From Pagrus major (lineage: Eukaryota; Chordata; Actinopteri; Spariformes; Sparidae): a stretch of 64,000 nucleotides of DNA. Location of the stretch: NCBI RefSeq assembly GCF_040436345.1, contig NC_133218.1:5954484-6018483 (forward strand), given 5' to 3'. Made by a program: the position numbers and the translations under genes. The notes below the pieces were generated by a model. That model was not told the origin of the DNA, did not search any database, and saw only the letters and a list, made by a program, of their open reading frames with translations. Positions 12,843 to 25,790 of the stretch are shown here, piece after piece (the stretch's first letter is position 1; each line of letters starts with the position of its first letter).

Positions 12843-14754
12843 GTCAAAAGTTTAAACAAATTATAGGTTTTTGGGGTTTTTATTTGCAAAGTCTTTCAGA
12901 TATTCAACACAATGGAGGGACAGGTTATTCATTGTGCTGATCAAAGCACTGAAAAATTAAACTTGAAAAGCTCAATAGCAGCATGGCTTTTCAACAACAA
13001 TGTCCCTGTTCCTCTGGATAATCCCCAGACCCTGTTGTTAATAGATTTCATTGGGACAATTTATTCTGTAGAATGCATTTCCAGTCCAGTAACCATAAAG
13101 TATCAGTGGGGCTCAAACATTTTGTTAAATCAATGCCAACATTGATTCACACTCCCAGACTCTTTTCTCAGCATCTGAGAGACAGAGCCTCAAACTCTGA
13201 GAAAACATCAGTACTGTTGCAGAGTTGGCATTGTATTTGTTGGACACAAAAGCAACATTATCCACTCAAAGTGATGTTGATGCAATATATAAATATAGTT
13301 AATATCAGCAGTTGCCAGCATTTTACAACCACTAATATAACTCTCAATTTTCAGCCATTCCAAAAAAGGTAATTCCTCTTTTTCCTATGCATCTTCTCTG
13401 GTTGGTGGACACTGTGTCATGTGACTTCTTTATGACAATATCCCAATTTAGATAATCATTACAGTAATGCACCTATGTTGTACCTTTGGGATGGTCGCAA
13501 GATTTTTGGTGTGGTAAAGTGAGACCTCAAAACATCTTTGTTGCGATACTTCTGCTTTGAAAGGTCGTTACAGTGACGAGTAGTCTGTTTCTAGTGCAAC
13601 ATTTAATGCACACGGCCTGTTCTGCCAAAATACGCTTAGTAATCCCTCTAAAGGGCTATAAACACGGAGGACTGATTTAAAGGCAGACAGATTCATGACA
13701 GGTCGGGGTTGTGTTACTTTGCCAAGTGTAAAGACATGTGTGACTCATTGGCATTGGACCTTTTATTTATTGCGAAGACGTGACCCTGGAGATAACATTA
13801 CACTTGCTAAGCTGAGTGAAAATAATGCACCACTTCTGCAGGATACTGAAGTCATTGACATTTTCAGAAAGAAAGCTGTTGTCAAACTTGCAAATGAATA
13901 ACGGTTTCACACCTTTGACACAATGGAGCACTAAAACAGCAATGAAAACTGAGACATACACAGATTAGATATATATGCGCATGAGTCACTGCCAGTCTAT
14001 AAATTCCATTTATGAGAATCCTTTACACCGAGCGAACTTTCTTTAGTTTCCAAATTACGCATTGGAAAGTGGACTTTTTTGCTTTTCATACTGCTTCACC
14101 TGACTTCCTCCTTTATTGCAGTAATAATTTATATGGCCACTAGAGGTCACCACCTAACAAGAAACGTCAATATGGGTTGTAATAAGCTGCTATCACAGTT
14201 GGCCTATATGGTCGTTTTTCTGTTCTGATGAGATGAAGACTTTTCAACCTACAACAGGTAATAAACTTGGACCTGTTTAGAATTTTCATGTTTCAAATTG
14301 TGGTCTATCTACATTTTTCCACTAATCAGGTGACATTTTGGCTGTAACTCCTGTAAACAGTGTTGTTGTTGGGCATTTTAGGTTTTTTGTTTTATGTGAT
14401 CCACAATAGTTTCCCAATGTTTAACTGGCCTTTGAAAGCCGTAAGTGGCATTTGCCTTTGTGTCAATTTCATGGTGGACTTGAAAAGTGTTTTTTCCAGT
14501 CTTAAATGTTGGATCTGATAATAAACATCTTCTTTTGATCATAACCTATTATCTTTATGTGGAATTAATCCAATGTCGGGAAAAGTTATTGTGGTGAGTT
14601 GTTTGAAGTCCCGACCCTCTTTCACAATGATCTGGTGTTCTGGGGGTTCCGTACGAAGGTCTGCAAACAAAGAATTCCCCGCGTTGCATAACCACAGATT
14701 TCCTCTAGGGAAATTAAGGTTTACGGCCCTGAAATGTATCAGTTCAGCTGCGTA

Positions 14755-14885
14755 TTCCCCCTCCCCCCTCCCGCTACCCCAAGACCACCTCTCCACATCG
14801 CACGAGACTCCCCAGCCTCTCTCCCTGTTTATCTTCACTTGCCTTCCTTTCTCATCCTCCCCCCTTTCTCCATCCCTCCCTGCAG
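14755..14885 (+). repeat. polypyrimidine tract (CT-rich)
   Basis: Mostly C and T on the + strand, with several runs such as ccccctcccccctcccgct and cctccccccttt, ending in ctccctgcag. The preceding 180 bases are unusually rich in CpG for this region. It could be a regulatory element or a source of triplex/H-DNA; no function can be read directly. Confidence 0.5.
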
Positions 14886-16802
14886 TGCTCCTCACAACCA
14901 GTGTCAGACTTCCTTCAACCTCCCTGTAGACGCTGCCCTTGTCTACACATGCTGTTTGTAATATGGGACACCTGTGGTTTTCTGTTTTCATGCTTCCACA
15001 TAAATGCAAATATAATTCTGCTGTTGTAAAGCATTGCAATGAATAGTAAATCATTGTCATAGAGCCATTATTTATCCCTGGAGGCCAATAAAACTGCACA
15101 GTAGCTCTTTAGCTGCTTGTTGAGCAAAGGCAATGAAGAAGCTTGTACTTGTAAACAATAACACAACTTTAAAGTGATATTGTAATGTAAAATTGTACTT
15201 GATGTACTATAAATACCAGAGCTCACCACTTCAAGTATTGATGTGGTTTAAGCTAATATAGAATTTTAGATTCTCTGTTTTATTAACCTTCACATTTGAC
15301 CCTTATCTAGTCAGAAATTAGTGATGTTATTATTAATTAGGCAAAATAATAACTATTTAGACATTTGCTGGTGAAACTGTTTACTTGCGCACATTCAGTG
15401 ACCACATTACAAGGCAATATTTTTATTATAAAGAAACTTGTTGTCATTGCTGGCAAGAGTATAGCCGGTTTCATAATTTTGTAGTTTGATAACTCTAATG
15501 AACAGCAGATGAAGAGAAGTGCATGGGAATCCCACATTTTAAAAAGAAAAGAAGTATTAAAAAAGTATGACAATGATTTGTGATATCAGGAGCATTTTAT
15601 TAAACAAATTCCATCTCTCTTGGAACACCTTGTAAGTGTAATTTATGTGTCTGGCGTGCCTTGGTTGCGTCTTTTCTCTTGGAAGACCGTGGCTTCACGT
15701 CTACGACATTTCTCTCTGATTCTCGTCGGCTTCAACCTCCCCTCGTCCTGCTGGGAATACACAGCCTTGAGTCTGAAATGTGTTTACATTTTGAGCATGT
15801 TACAAATTATCTGCTAAGACTAACTTTGCGTGACTTGGCAGAAGCCTTCACCTTGCTCAGATGTTGTTTGGGTCAAACGTATTTCAGGGGTTGGCTCTCT
15901 CAATTTGACTGTCTTTATCTGACAGGGGTTCTCCAAGCCAGATGTGAACCCAGGCAAAAGGTAAAGCTCGTGTTCCGTGTTGGTGTATGTGTGTGTGTCT
16001 GCACACATGTGTTTATAGGTAATTTTGTATGATCAAATGCTGTAGGCACCCTGCCAATATGTCTGCGATATTTTTCTCCACTGACATGACTCCACTTATA
16101 CTCAATGCAACATAAACTCAGAGGGAATTAATGTGACATTTGACCATGTCGATGTATTTTTATCTTCCATCATAAATTAGTAGATTTATCCTCAAGTTGT
16201 ATTACCACATCTCAACCTCTCTTATCAGTTTGAGCGAACCTAGTCATGTAGATCATCATGTCGAGGATTGTACAAAGGACACTTAAGTTTTCCCAAATGT
16301 TTCTTCACCATATGCATCCAATCTGTCTAAAGACAACATCAACAGATTTGATTATCTTGTCATTAAATCAGCTAAGCTGGAAATGGACTGCTTAATATCT
16401 CCAGAGGACTGCCGTAACTTTAGAGTTTGAAGTTGCTTAATGTGTAATAGGTTTTCTCTACAGACTTGCATGAATGATGGCGTTAGAGGCTGTATGAACA
16501 AAATTTTATCAAATGATATTCAAAGATTAGCTTAGACTAAAACTCAAGCAGTCATTTTCTAATAAGATCAAAATCATGGGAAAAATTAAATCATAGTCTG
16601 TTCTTATCATAATAAAATTTTATCCTGTTTCAAAAATGAGACCAAATCACTTGAGATTGCAGATATTTAAAAGGTTTTGACTGAATAATGAGGTCATCTT
16701 TCTTAGTAACGGTCAACATGCAGATAGAAAAAAACTGTTTTTATTTCTCAAATCTGATTTATTGAGGGTGTGTTTCAATTCTCTCCAGAGTTTGCTGCTC
16801 AG

Positions 16803-16850
16803 CTTCATAGTTTCATAGTTCATAGTTTCATGAATACTTCATAGTTTTTT
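16803..16850 (+). repeat. short tandem repeat of a tcatagttt unit
   Basis: Four imperfect copies of (t)tcatagttt are interrupted by a short catgaata segment. A local slippage product. Confidence 0.7.
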
Positions 16851-17236
16851 TTATTAACACAGAATTAAAACACTTGGTATATTGTTAAAGGCTTGCTAGT
16901 ACTGCCAGATCCACTGAGAATCAGCACTGCTCACAGATGAGGGTTGTAAATTACCACGTCTGGTGTGAAAGAATGACTTGCTGTCATGCAGAGTGGCTGT
17001 TGATGATAGATAAAGCATTTAGCAAATCAACAAGTAACATATCTCAAAACCCAGACAAAAGTAGGAAAGGTGCTTGTGAATATTAGAAAAATGGCACCAA
17101 ACACGTCCATTTTGTTCTATGTTTAAATAGGCAATTGTCTATCAACATGTTAACCGTAAAAACTACGTTGTTCCTGTGAGTTTGTTTTGGAGTTTTTATA
17201 GCACCTCAAAAAGCTCATTAAAGCCATCTTTAAAAC

Positions 17237-17876
17237 AAAGGGGCAACATGTAAGATAAGGCCAGAATTCGAAGGTAACTCCAAAAATATGGGGGGTACCA
17301 CATCACCCGAGGGAATTGACGACCGCTGCACACTTTTCTCTCCGCCAGCTATAATTGTTAGCTTATTTAGCTTATTGTTAGCTTATTGTTAGCTTAGAGC
17401 TGGAATATTTTCACATCTGACTTGGTGAAATGTGGATAAGGTGATTGTGGAAAGACTGTTTTGGTGAGTTTTATTTCATGTATATTGAGTTGGAACGAAG
17501 CGTTTTTTACGATTAAACATAACAGTTAAGCCCGTCTTAGTTCGGTATAAGAGAAAAACTTGAATTCAGACGGTGTACAGTGTGTCTTTCTTTTTGGTAG
17601 AACAAATGGTTGTCAGAATATTGACATTGAATTTATTTTGTTTAAATGTTAAATGCCTATGCAGATTTCCCAGTTGAAACAACGGGGGCTATCGGATCAG
17701 CGCCTTTTGAGGTACAACGTTGTATTAGAAGGAAGAATGGGCCAGGGCTAGCTCATTAGCATGCTAACTTCAGTAGCAACAACAACACTGTTATCTGTTA
17801 TTCTGTTGATATAGTTAGTTGACTTTTTGAATGTCATAAACTAAAATTCTCACCATTACTTACATAGTGGCCCTTT
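17237..17876. repeat. MITE-like element with inverted ends
   Basis: The left end (aaaggggcaacatgtaaga) is mirrored by the right end (tacttacatagtggcccttt). Inside are several ttgttagctta repeats (17357-17398). It is 640 bp and non-coding, lying about 1 kb beyond the fgf7 3' end. Confidence 0.6.
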
Positions 17877-18901
17877 AAACAGTTGCACAGTAAGGTAGTA
17901 AAATGTACATTCATATGCTGATCGCCAGTATTAGGATGTTCCAGTGATATCGTACAATATATTATATCCGGTTACATTTTTGTCTTAGTCATACTTAGTA
18001 AAAATGTGATGTGATAACAAAAACAAATAAAAAATCTCCTTTTGAATCAGTATGTGATGTTTTAGTGCTCAGGATTATTCCCTCCTGATGAAAAGAGATT
18101 GCATCGCATACACATTTTTTATGTTGTTCACTTCGTATTTTAATCTGGATATCTTTTCAGCAGCAGCAGAATATTTTAGCATTTCAAAATCACACCATGA
18201 TAATGAACAGGGAATCAGTGAACAACTACAAAGCATTTGATCAGAGTTTTCAATCCAGACGGACACACAAATCGAGACGGATCATTCACAAACAGATCAT
18301 CCTACATACTTTCATTTTACTGAACATGCTATTGTTATTCATTGTGTCCCTGTTTTATGTGCTCTGAGCACTTGTACCATTAAAAAAGACAAGTCCAGCT
18401 TGCTTCAGCACATCTTGGCCAAGCCAAATCTCTATTCTGGACCTTTCTGTCGAGCACACAGGTCTCCACATCTGGCCGGGTGTAGATCATCTTTGGAAAA
18501 GGATACAGCCCCGACTGTGCGTAATACATTTTTACTGTTTTATAAGAAAACACTTAACTGTTTTATAAGGAAATATAATATTTAATTCAAAATAACAATA
18601 ATATTGAATAGACTACAGTGGTTTTACAGTTTGTATACCAGTCAAAGTTATTTCAAATACGTCAGTATTTTCTTGTTTCAACATCTTATTTGAGGATGTT
18701 TGGGATGGTTTAATGTGCCCATCTGATATCTGTTGCTTTATCTAATGGAAATTACAACATATTATTGAACATAACATAAACAATCTACAAATGGAGGAGA
18801 GTGGAGCGTGATGTTGGTAATGGTCTTATATGTGTCTGTTAACATATATGATATGTGATTGAAATCATACACAGTTTGCGACTCATTAGTCCTCTGCTCG
18901 T

Positions 18902-21900
18902 TCAGTCCACTCTCCTTTCGTCCTCCCTGCACTTCATAGGGATGAAGTGAGATGCTATGTGCTCCCTCCGGGTCTTCTTCCCTCGCATCGGCCTTCCCTT
19001 TTGAGACAGGGCTATGAACATTTCTTTGCCATTTTTAGTCCACTTTGCAGAGGAGTATGCATTGAAGTAGTTTTCTAGGAAAACCTCCTTGAAGTTGCAG
19101 TTTTCATTGTAGATCCTCTGGAAAGGACAAGGCACACATTAGTGAAATAATACAATTGATGTTTTTAGTATTTTTCTTAATTGTCACTTGTTGTCTTGAT
19201 TATTTAAATGGCCGATGCTGATATGAATATAAGATGTGATAAGATATGTAACTGGGGCAGGATATTTTATAGTTTTAACAATGAACTTCAGTGCACTGAA
19301 ACAGTGGATTAACTGGGAATTTAAGGATTATAAATCATAATTTTCTGCCTTATAAACTCTTAAAAAAGAGTTTTAATATTGATGCATATTGGGCAGCATA
19401 GATGCCGATACCGACATATCTGTCACGTGCCAATAACGGTCAATAATATTGGCCAACTGACATATATCGGCTGATAATGCCTACAACCGTATAATTCTGG
19501 TCTCTGGTCGATTGATTGGTGGATCTCAAGTACAACTAGTCATCCCAACAATATTGCTGCAATATTGATATCAAGGTATTTGGTCAAAAATATCATGATA
19601 TTTTGTTCAGTGTATATACAGTGCAAAAATGTCTCACTGAGAAAAAATATTACCTTGCCTTGCAGCTGTCCAGACTTGTTCATAGAGATATAATACTGAC
19701 TCTTCACTCCTTTGATAGCCAGTATGCCGCCCTCAGACACTGTCCTGATCTCCAGGATACCTGCCAGACAGTCACACACTCAGAAAACTGAGACATATCA
19801 CAGGACAGATAAGACACTACTGACATCCAGCCTTCACTCCAGCTCTACGCTGCTCTCAACATTCATCTTCATTAACAAACGGGAGGGAAGTTCCTGTGGT
19901 TAATCAGTCTGTGGTCTCTCTGGCTTTATTCAAGCCTTGTTAACTGGCCTGGGTGGCCATTACACAAACCACAACCTATGCCATAGCACATATGGGAGAC
20001 AGATTAGGCCTCACTCTCCTGGGATTGAGAAAACTACCTCCTTGCATTTGCTTTGCACGCTACGTTTTGAGGCCTGCCCTTCAAGTCTGTGGGAGAGTGA
20101 AAACACTCACACGTAACTTTTGTGGTTTGGGATTATGCAACTTCAGAACAAGATTCGATATTTCTAGGGAACATACCTGGAGGCATTATTTTAATTATAT
20201 ATGGAAATATTTTGAAAAGCAGTTAGTACTTGTTTTTGCTTTGAAACACAGTGAATGTAATGTCTTTAGGCTTGATGCTTTGAAATCGGCCAATGTGCCT
20301 TTTTGAAAGGCTAAAGTTAATTAAAACTTTTAAAGTTATACAAAAAAATATACCTAATCTCAAATAAATATGAATATATACATTGAAATGTATGTACCCA
20401 TATAAATATTAACAATATTTTCAGTAGTTGTTACAGGGATGTTCCAAACCTCCTGAAACTGAAGGAGCTGAGTATCTCACAGGACTTTTAAGTATGCATT
20501 TTACTTTACCATTTAATCACAGTAATAATACACAGATAACTGATTATTAGTCCTGCAGTCATACAGATCTACTGGGCTCAATAAAATGTCTCATCATATA
20601 AAAGCAAAACAAAACATTAATTTTAACGTCCTAAAGCTAGAGTAAAACAAAGACAAAAATAAGTATTTATAAGGACATCAACAAGGTCCATATTTTTCTG
20701 TGATATGTTTGTTTGAACATATTGCAGAAAAGCTTTCATTTGACAGGCAGAGAAAAAAAGGGAAGAACTCTATTAAAGCTCTTCAGATATTTGATATTTG
20801 ACTTAATATCGTTGCCCTTTGTGCGCTCATATTTATTATGTCTGCATTTCTATTTGCCTCCTTGATTTTCTTCATCTGACGTGACTTGGGTAAGGTCTTA
20901 AAGTTCACATTAACAGGGTTAGAGCTACATTTGTGAATAATTTGTAAAGCGATTATACATTCTGAGTCAGTTTACCAACGATTCCTAAACGAACCACACA
21001 CTGGTGGCAACTGTAGATGCAGCTTCCATAAGTGTGTTTTTATGCTTGCTAAGAGGCATAACCTCATACACCGCATATAGCATGGAATTGCTATTCCCAT
21101 AATATTACATGTAACAGCTACAGTTGTTTGGTCTACTGTGGAACGAGGGAACACATTTCCACACACATGCACATATTGTTAACATTTTGGCTTTGATGCA
21201 GAGAGCCTCTCAGGCTATCCTCAGCTTAAACAGATTTGTTATCATACGCTGGTCCACCCCTTGGCTAAGTAAAATAACTTGTGGGTAATCCCTAATCCTG
21301 CTTCTTCTGAACAGTTTGAATCCGGTGTTTACTGTACAATCAATGGCCTTGCAGGAATAGTGCATTATTATATGTACAGACAAATTCTATCATAATGTCT
21401 ACTGCTTCATACTAAATACATTGACATCATGTAATGTCTAGCAAATACATTTTCATAACTTTCAATTGCTTTGTCATCAGGTCTAAAACAAAAAAAAACC
21501 CACCATATTATTATCAGATTATGTGTATTTCAGTTTGGTATTACCAAATATAGGTAATTAAACTTTAGTTAATAGTTTTTTCACTGTGAACAAACAATGA
21601 AATGCTTTATAAAACATCAAAACAGGTTTTCAAACTTTACAATAAACAATTGCTTAACAAATGGTTTATAAAGCGTTTCATTGCTCGTTATTTATTAGTT
21701 ATGGTTATTATAAAGTGTTACCAAATTTAAAATCGTTTGGCTGAACAGCAGGTCTTTTATGCCACAATCTGGGTGACTTAGTAGAGAATGAATCTAAAAC
21801 ATACTTCTACCTACTTCTAACTTTACTGACTTCTCTGTTTGTCAGTTGTCATGCTGTGGTTTACAATTTGTTAACTGCCTCCTTGAGAGTTGTTTATATG

Positions 21901-24709
21901 CTTTACGCTGTGGCTTAACATAAGTTTTTATTGATATTATTATCACCTTTAGTTTAAACTCAAATTAAGCTTTGCCGTGGTCTTTCACTTAGACACATAT
22001 ACGCTTATGTTTACCATTTATTATTTTGTTTGTTTTAGACATTTGAGTTCTCCATACATTGCAATTACAGAAGCTTAGAAATAATAAGCAAATAAAGAAA
22101 TAACAGTATCCACATTCTAATATAAAACAACCCTTCAACATATAAGGAAAAACTTGTGTGGCGCAAGAGATGAGTTGACTGGAATAAACCTATATTTTTT
22201 TGCAGAGGCACATGGAATGTGGAGAAGTCAAACATAATGCAGGTCCAAGTGTCTCATTTTGGTTTCTTCTTTTTTTGTGTTCTCTTTTTGTAAAAAAAAA
22301 AAAAAAAACCTTTATGCAATCAGCTCTTTGGGACTTCTTGTTAACTTCAGCCAAGAGGCATGACTCAATGATTTATTACATATATATATCTGCAACACGC
22401 TTGTCTCTTCAAAGGCTTATTGGTTAAGTTTCTCTATGCTTTTAGCGTGCGATTGTCAGCCACATATGGGTGTATCAATTTTTCTGTCTTTCACTGCCAA
22501 TTGTTGCACAAGCATCTTTTCCATCCACTATGAGGCATTTCCCTGTGAAGCCAACATTCCAGACAGAGACACTGTCAGATAGGAGGAAATGATAACTACT
22601 TAAAACATCCTCACTATGACAGAGATTTCCATTAGGATCTTAAAAACAGGAACTTTGGAAAGTGTTGGTTCTGCAGCAGTGAGTCTAACAATTTACCACA
22701 TTAAGAGGAAAATATAAGTTATAGAAATAGCCTTTCAGTATTTAACTGCCATGCATTATTTGCTTTTAGTTGTATGGAACAGTGACTTTGGACACTAATC
22801 ACAGGTTCATCAGGAGGCCAACATTAATTCTCCCTTTCCTAATATTCTTGCAAATGTGTTGTCCCGAGATCTCATTATAACACTGCAAGTTTGTGAGAAA
22901 GTAATAAACAGATGTGAGTCTGAGGTCACGGTGGCCTGGCACCCACCCGTCTCCAAGACCCTTCAGTTTACTTACTTGTGTTTAGATGGTGTTATGGTTT
23001 AACAAGCCAAAGTCCCCACCTGCTTCATTTTAGCTCTGTCACTTTGGCTGCTCTAACAGAGACACATGACCCATTAACATTGTGATTACACTGTGGAGAA
23101 CGCTGTCCAATAACACCTCCCACGTGCTTCTGTCACCTTGACAGGCCAACGGTTCATTACTGACTCAGTGGAAAGATTTCACAACTAAAGAAATGCACTT
23201 ACTTTCCAGAAGATTCACATTTGGAAAATATATTCTAGCAAATTAGTGTTTTTTTTATCACTAACAAATACCAAGAAACTTAAGAGTGAACCACAGGTAT
23301 CATAATTAGACAAAATGTAACTAATTACATTTCCTCAACTACTTTTCTTTGGTCAATTTTGAGTTATTTGTACCTTTTCTTGAGTATTTCTGTTTTCTGC
23401 TGCTAAGTACTGAGGCTAAGTACTTTTGATACTTGAGTACATCTATTAGCAGATACTTTAAGATTACCCTATTACTGTTTGTATGGGTCTGTTACAAAAG
23501 TACTATTTTTGCAAATGTGTGGTGTTTTTTTAAATTTCTAATAAATGTAGATGATCTTATACCAAACCATTGGTATTATAATTTGACAAAAAGAGCAGTG
23601 AACAAATATAACTTATTACATTGACTCAAATTCTGCATTGAGGTAAAATTTTGAGGTATTTGTACCTTCCTTGAGTATTTCCATTTTCTGCTACTTTATA
23701 CTTTATACTAGACTACACTACATTTTGAAGGGAAATATTGTGGTTTTTACTCCACTACATGTCATTGATAACTTAAGTTACTAGTTACTTTGTAGATTAC
23801 ATGCTGCATCAGAGCCAAAGTAGCAGAAAAATGTTATATCGCCTCCAATAATCTGCCAGGCCAATAACCAATTGCTCCTGAGTATACAGTATAAACATAC
23901 ATCTGAATGTTCTGTATGTATAATTTACTTTTACTTGAACTTCTGATACTTAAATACATGTATTGCTAGATACTTTAAGATTAACCAGTTACTATTTGTA
24001 TGGGTGACTTTCACTTTTACCAAAGTAATATGTTAGCAAATTAGTGGTGTTTTTTTTCTTATACGGAACTACTGTTATTATAATTTGACAAAGAGAGCAG
24101 TGAACAAATGTAACTGATTACATTTACTCAAGTAATCTACTCAAATACAATTTTTGAGGTATTTGTATCTTCCTTGAGTATTTTTATTTTCTGCTACTTT
24201 GTACTTGGACTACACTATATTTTGGGGCAAATATTATACTTTTGTACTCCATTATATTTATTTGATAACTTCAGTTACTAGTTACTTTGCTTTAAGACTT
24301 TTATCCCACACTATTCGTATGGGTGACTTTCACTTTTACCAAAGTAACATGTTAGCACGCCATCTTTACGTTTACTCAAGTGTTGGGGTACTTTTTACAA
24401 CACTGAAAAAGAGTCATCCTTACTGTGGCAGTTGGTGGAATCTTGAGTCCCATTGATGTTGCCATTGTCATCAATTGTTAGGAACCATTGCGTGCGGCTG
24501 AACAGCTGTCGGATGCGCACATCTCCTCCCTCCATGTAGTCGTAGTTCCTGGTGTGGCGCTCGTGTCTGGAGCAGTTCATGATGGCGGCAAGTTGCTCAG
24601 GTGTGCGGTCACTGTAGACCACACACACGCTGCCGAACAGGAAGATCGCATGCAGGTACAGTCCCGAGAACAGATTTTGAAGGTTCCATGTTAGCATCCA
24701 TTTGCGCAT
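18902..24709 (-). CDS. fgf7: fibroblast growth factor 7 (keratinocyte growth factor), complete
   Basis: Secreted, heparin-binding paracrine factor signalling from mesenchyme to epithelium, through FGFR2-IIIb in mammals. Coding exons are 24709-24424, 19760-19654 and 19117-18902: three exons, the standard FGF split, GT-AG, phase-compatible, 202 aa (human 194). Start MRKWMLTW parallels human FGF7 and is followed by a hydrophobic signal peptide (to about residue 33). The FGF7-type segment [19 protein letters not shown] includes an N-glycosylation sequon at Asn45; a second sequon (NGT) is at Asn86. The beta-trefoil core follows, with [39 protein letters not shown] and KRGKK-like [12 protein letters not shown] (heparin-binding loop). 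The C-terminus ends [10 protein letters not shown], a charged tail longer than the short mammalian end I recall. FGF10 and FGF22 were considered; the N-terminus and glycosylated segment fit FGF7 better. Confidence 0.96.
19207..19505. repeat. old atcgg-type hAT-like fragment in fgf7 intron 2 and flank
   Basis: Phrases such as ggccgatgctgatatg, gccgataccgacatatct and catatatcggctgataatg recall the subterminal repeats of the element at 61460-63021. No clear ends or target duplication, so probably a decayed relative. It lies in the intron between exons 2 and 3. Confidence 0.5.
19761..23300 (-). other. fgf7 intron 1, unique part
   Basis: No exons supported on either strand. AT-rich, with simple A and T runs (for example around 22270-22310). 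Confidence 0.6.
23301..24385. repeat. tandem array of 'stepwise' repeat units in fgf7 intron 1
   Basis: The landmark gagcagtgaacaaat followed by taact(t/g)attaca occurs at 23593 and again at 24095, a period of 502 bp. The text between (gaggtatttgta, cttccttgagtattt, ttctgctactttgta/ata, ataactt(a/c)agttactagttactttg, atgggtgactttcacttttaccaaagtaa) repeats in the same order. A shorter first unit starts near 23301. The array stops about 40 bases before the donor of fgf7 coding exon 1 (24423). Confidence 0.8.
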
Positions 24710-24745
24710 TATAATACAATGCAGTGGGGATCAATGAACAACATA
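24710..24745 (-). other. fgf7: fgf7 5' UTR part of first coding exon
   Basis: A splice acceptor (ctatctcacatttcag) ends just before 24745 on the - strand, 36 bases upstream of the ATG. The coding exon is therefore preceded by at least one non-coding exon, as in mammalian FGF7. Confidence 0.6.
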
Positions 24746-25524
24746 CTGAAATGTGAGATAGAGATCTGTATGCTATTCCACAGCCCAGCGACCCCCTGAC
24801 CCCTGACTTGGTGACCCTTGTGTTGTGACCTCCGGGTCCCTGTTCCAGCAGCAGGGATTCCTAGTGGGACGTTGAGACAGGGTAGTTGTGGAGGAGATTT
24901 TGTGAAGCTGGTTGGGGTTGGCTGAAGCTGGAGAGTGGTGTGACGAAGACAGGTGACAGAATTAGGAGATGGTGTCTCTCTTTAATCCTCAGTGGTGGTG
25001 AGTGATGACTGCTCCATCCTCTGTTGACCATAGTCCGACAAGGGACATCATAATCCAGTTCAGGAAATGTTACTCAGGATGTCACTAAAAAATAAAAAGT
25101 AGAGATTATTGATTCTAGCTAATGCAGCTGAAAAAATAGTTACACTCGCAAGTACATTTATAAATTGGAGGACTTTGTTCGAGCAGCTCCAAAAAGTAAA
25201 CAATCACTGGGATTCACCTAGTTCGATAGTCTAGAGTGCCATAAATTGTCCAACAACTTTCAGAAAGCTTCTGGTGTTATGTGTTCGAATGAATATGTAT
25301 CCAACATTTCCTAGCAGTAAATAAAAATTTCTGTGGCGTACTGTGACGTGCATGTCTCCCCATCATAAACACACAACAGTGAAATATTGCATCAGTGCCA
25401 CTGGATCACTTCAAAAGTCTATGGTGTGTTATCTCCTCCATATAATTCATGCAGTATTTACACTTAAACAAACAAACTATGTGGCTTTTCTTGCTAAAAA
25501 TAAATCCATAGTTTAATGACTTAC

Positions 25525-25790
25525 ATGTGCTCTGAGTGATGACAGGAGTTGTCAGAGGTGTGTTCCCCTTCAGCAAGACTTTTAATTTGAAGACTCTTTC
25601 GTTCTAAAGCTGAAGTCTCTGTTGTAAACCAAGTCCAGTAATGCTGTAAAGCTGAGCAAGAGCTGGGAGCTTCTGTCAGTTCCCATAGATGTCTCCCTGA
25701 TTCTGGCAGGCTGACTCTGTGCATCTTCCACTGTCGCTGTGCACTCTGCTTAGATAAATGCCTCCTGCTGACCTCACTTGAGAGCAATTA
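25525..25790 (-). other. fgf7: probable non-coding first exon of fgf7 (5' boundary approximate)
   Basis: A strong donor (acat|gtaagtc on the - strand, GT at 25524-25523) would splice to the acceptor at 24745. The 88-codon ORF across this stretch has no recognisable protein similarity and would not stay in frame with fgf7. The upstream edge and the promoter are not determined. Confidence 0.4.

Larger units (their letters stand above)
12843..17236. other. intergenic between dtwd1 and fgf7
   Basis: No gene recognised. The only landmark is a pyrimidine-rich tract at about 14755-14885, listed separately. The long - strand ORF across it (14539-15099) is low-complexity purine-rich sequence read as protein and is not accepted. 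Confidence 0.5.

Noticed and set aside
14539..15099. 186-codon - strand ORF, the longest in the window
   Set aside because: Its middle is the purine complement of a CT-rich tract, with low-complexity Arg/Gly/Glu content. There is no family resemblance and no splice context.
18902..24709. Assignment of the FGF gene to fgf10 because nnt is nearby
   Set aside because: The N-terminus (MRKWMLTW), the NCS sequon segment and the lack of an FGF10-type Ser-rich region favour fgf7, and dtwd1 is the expected fgf7 neighbour.
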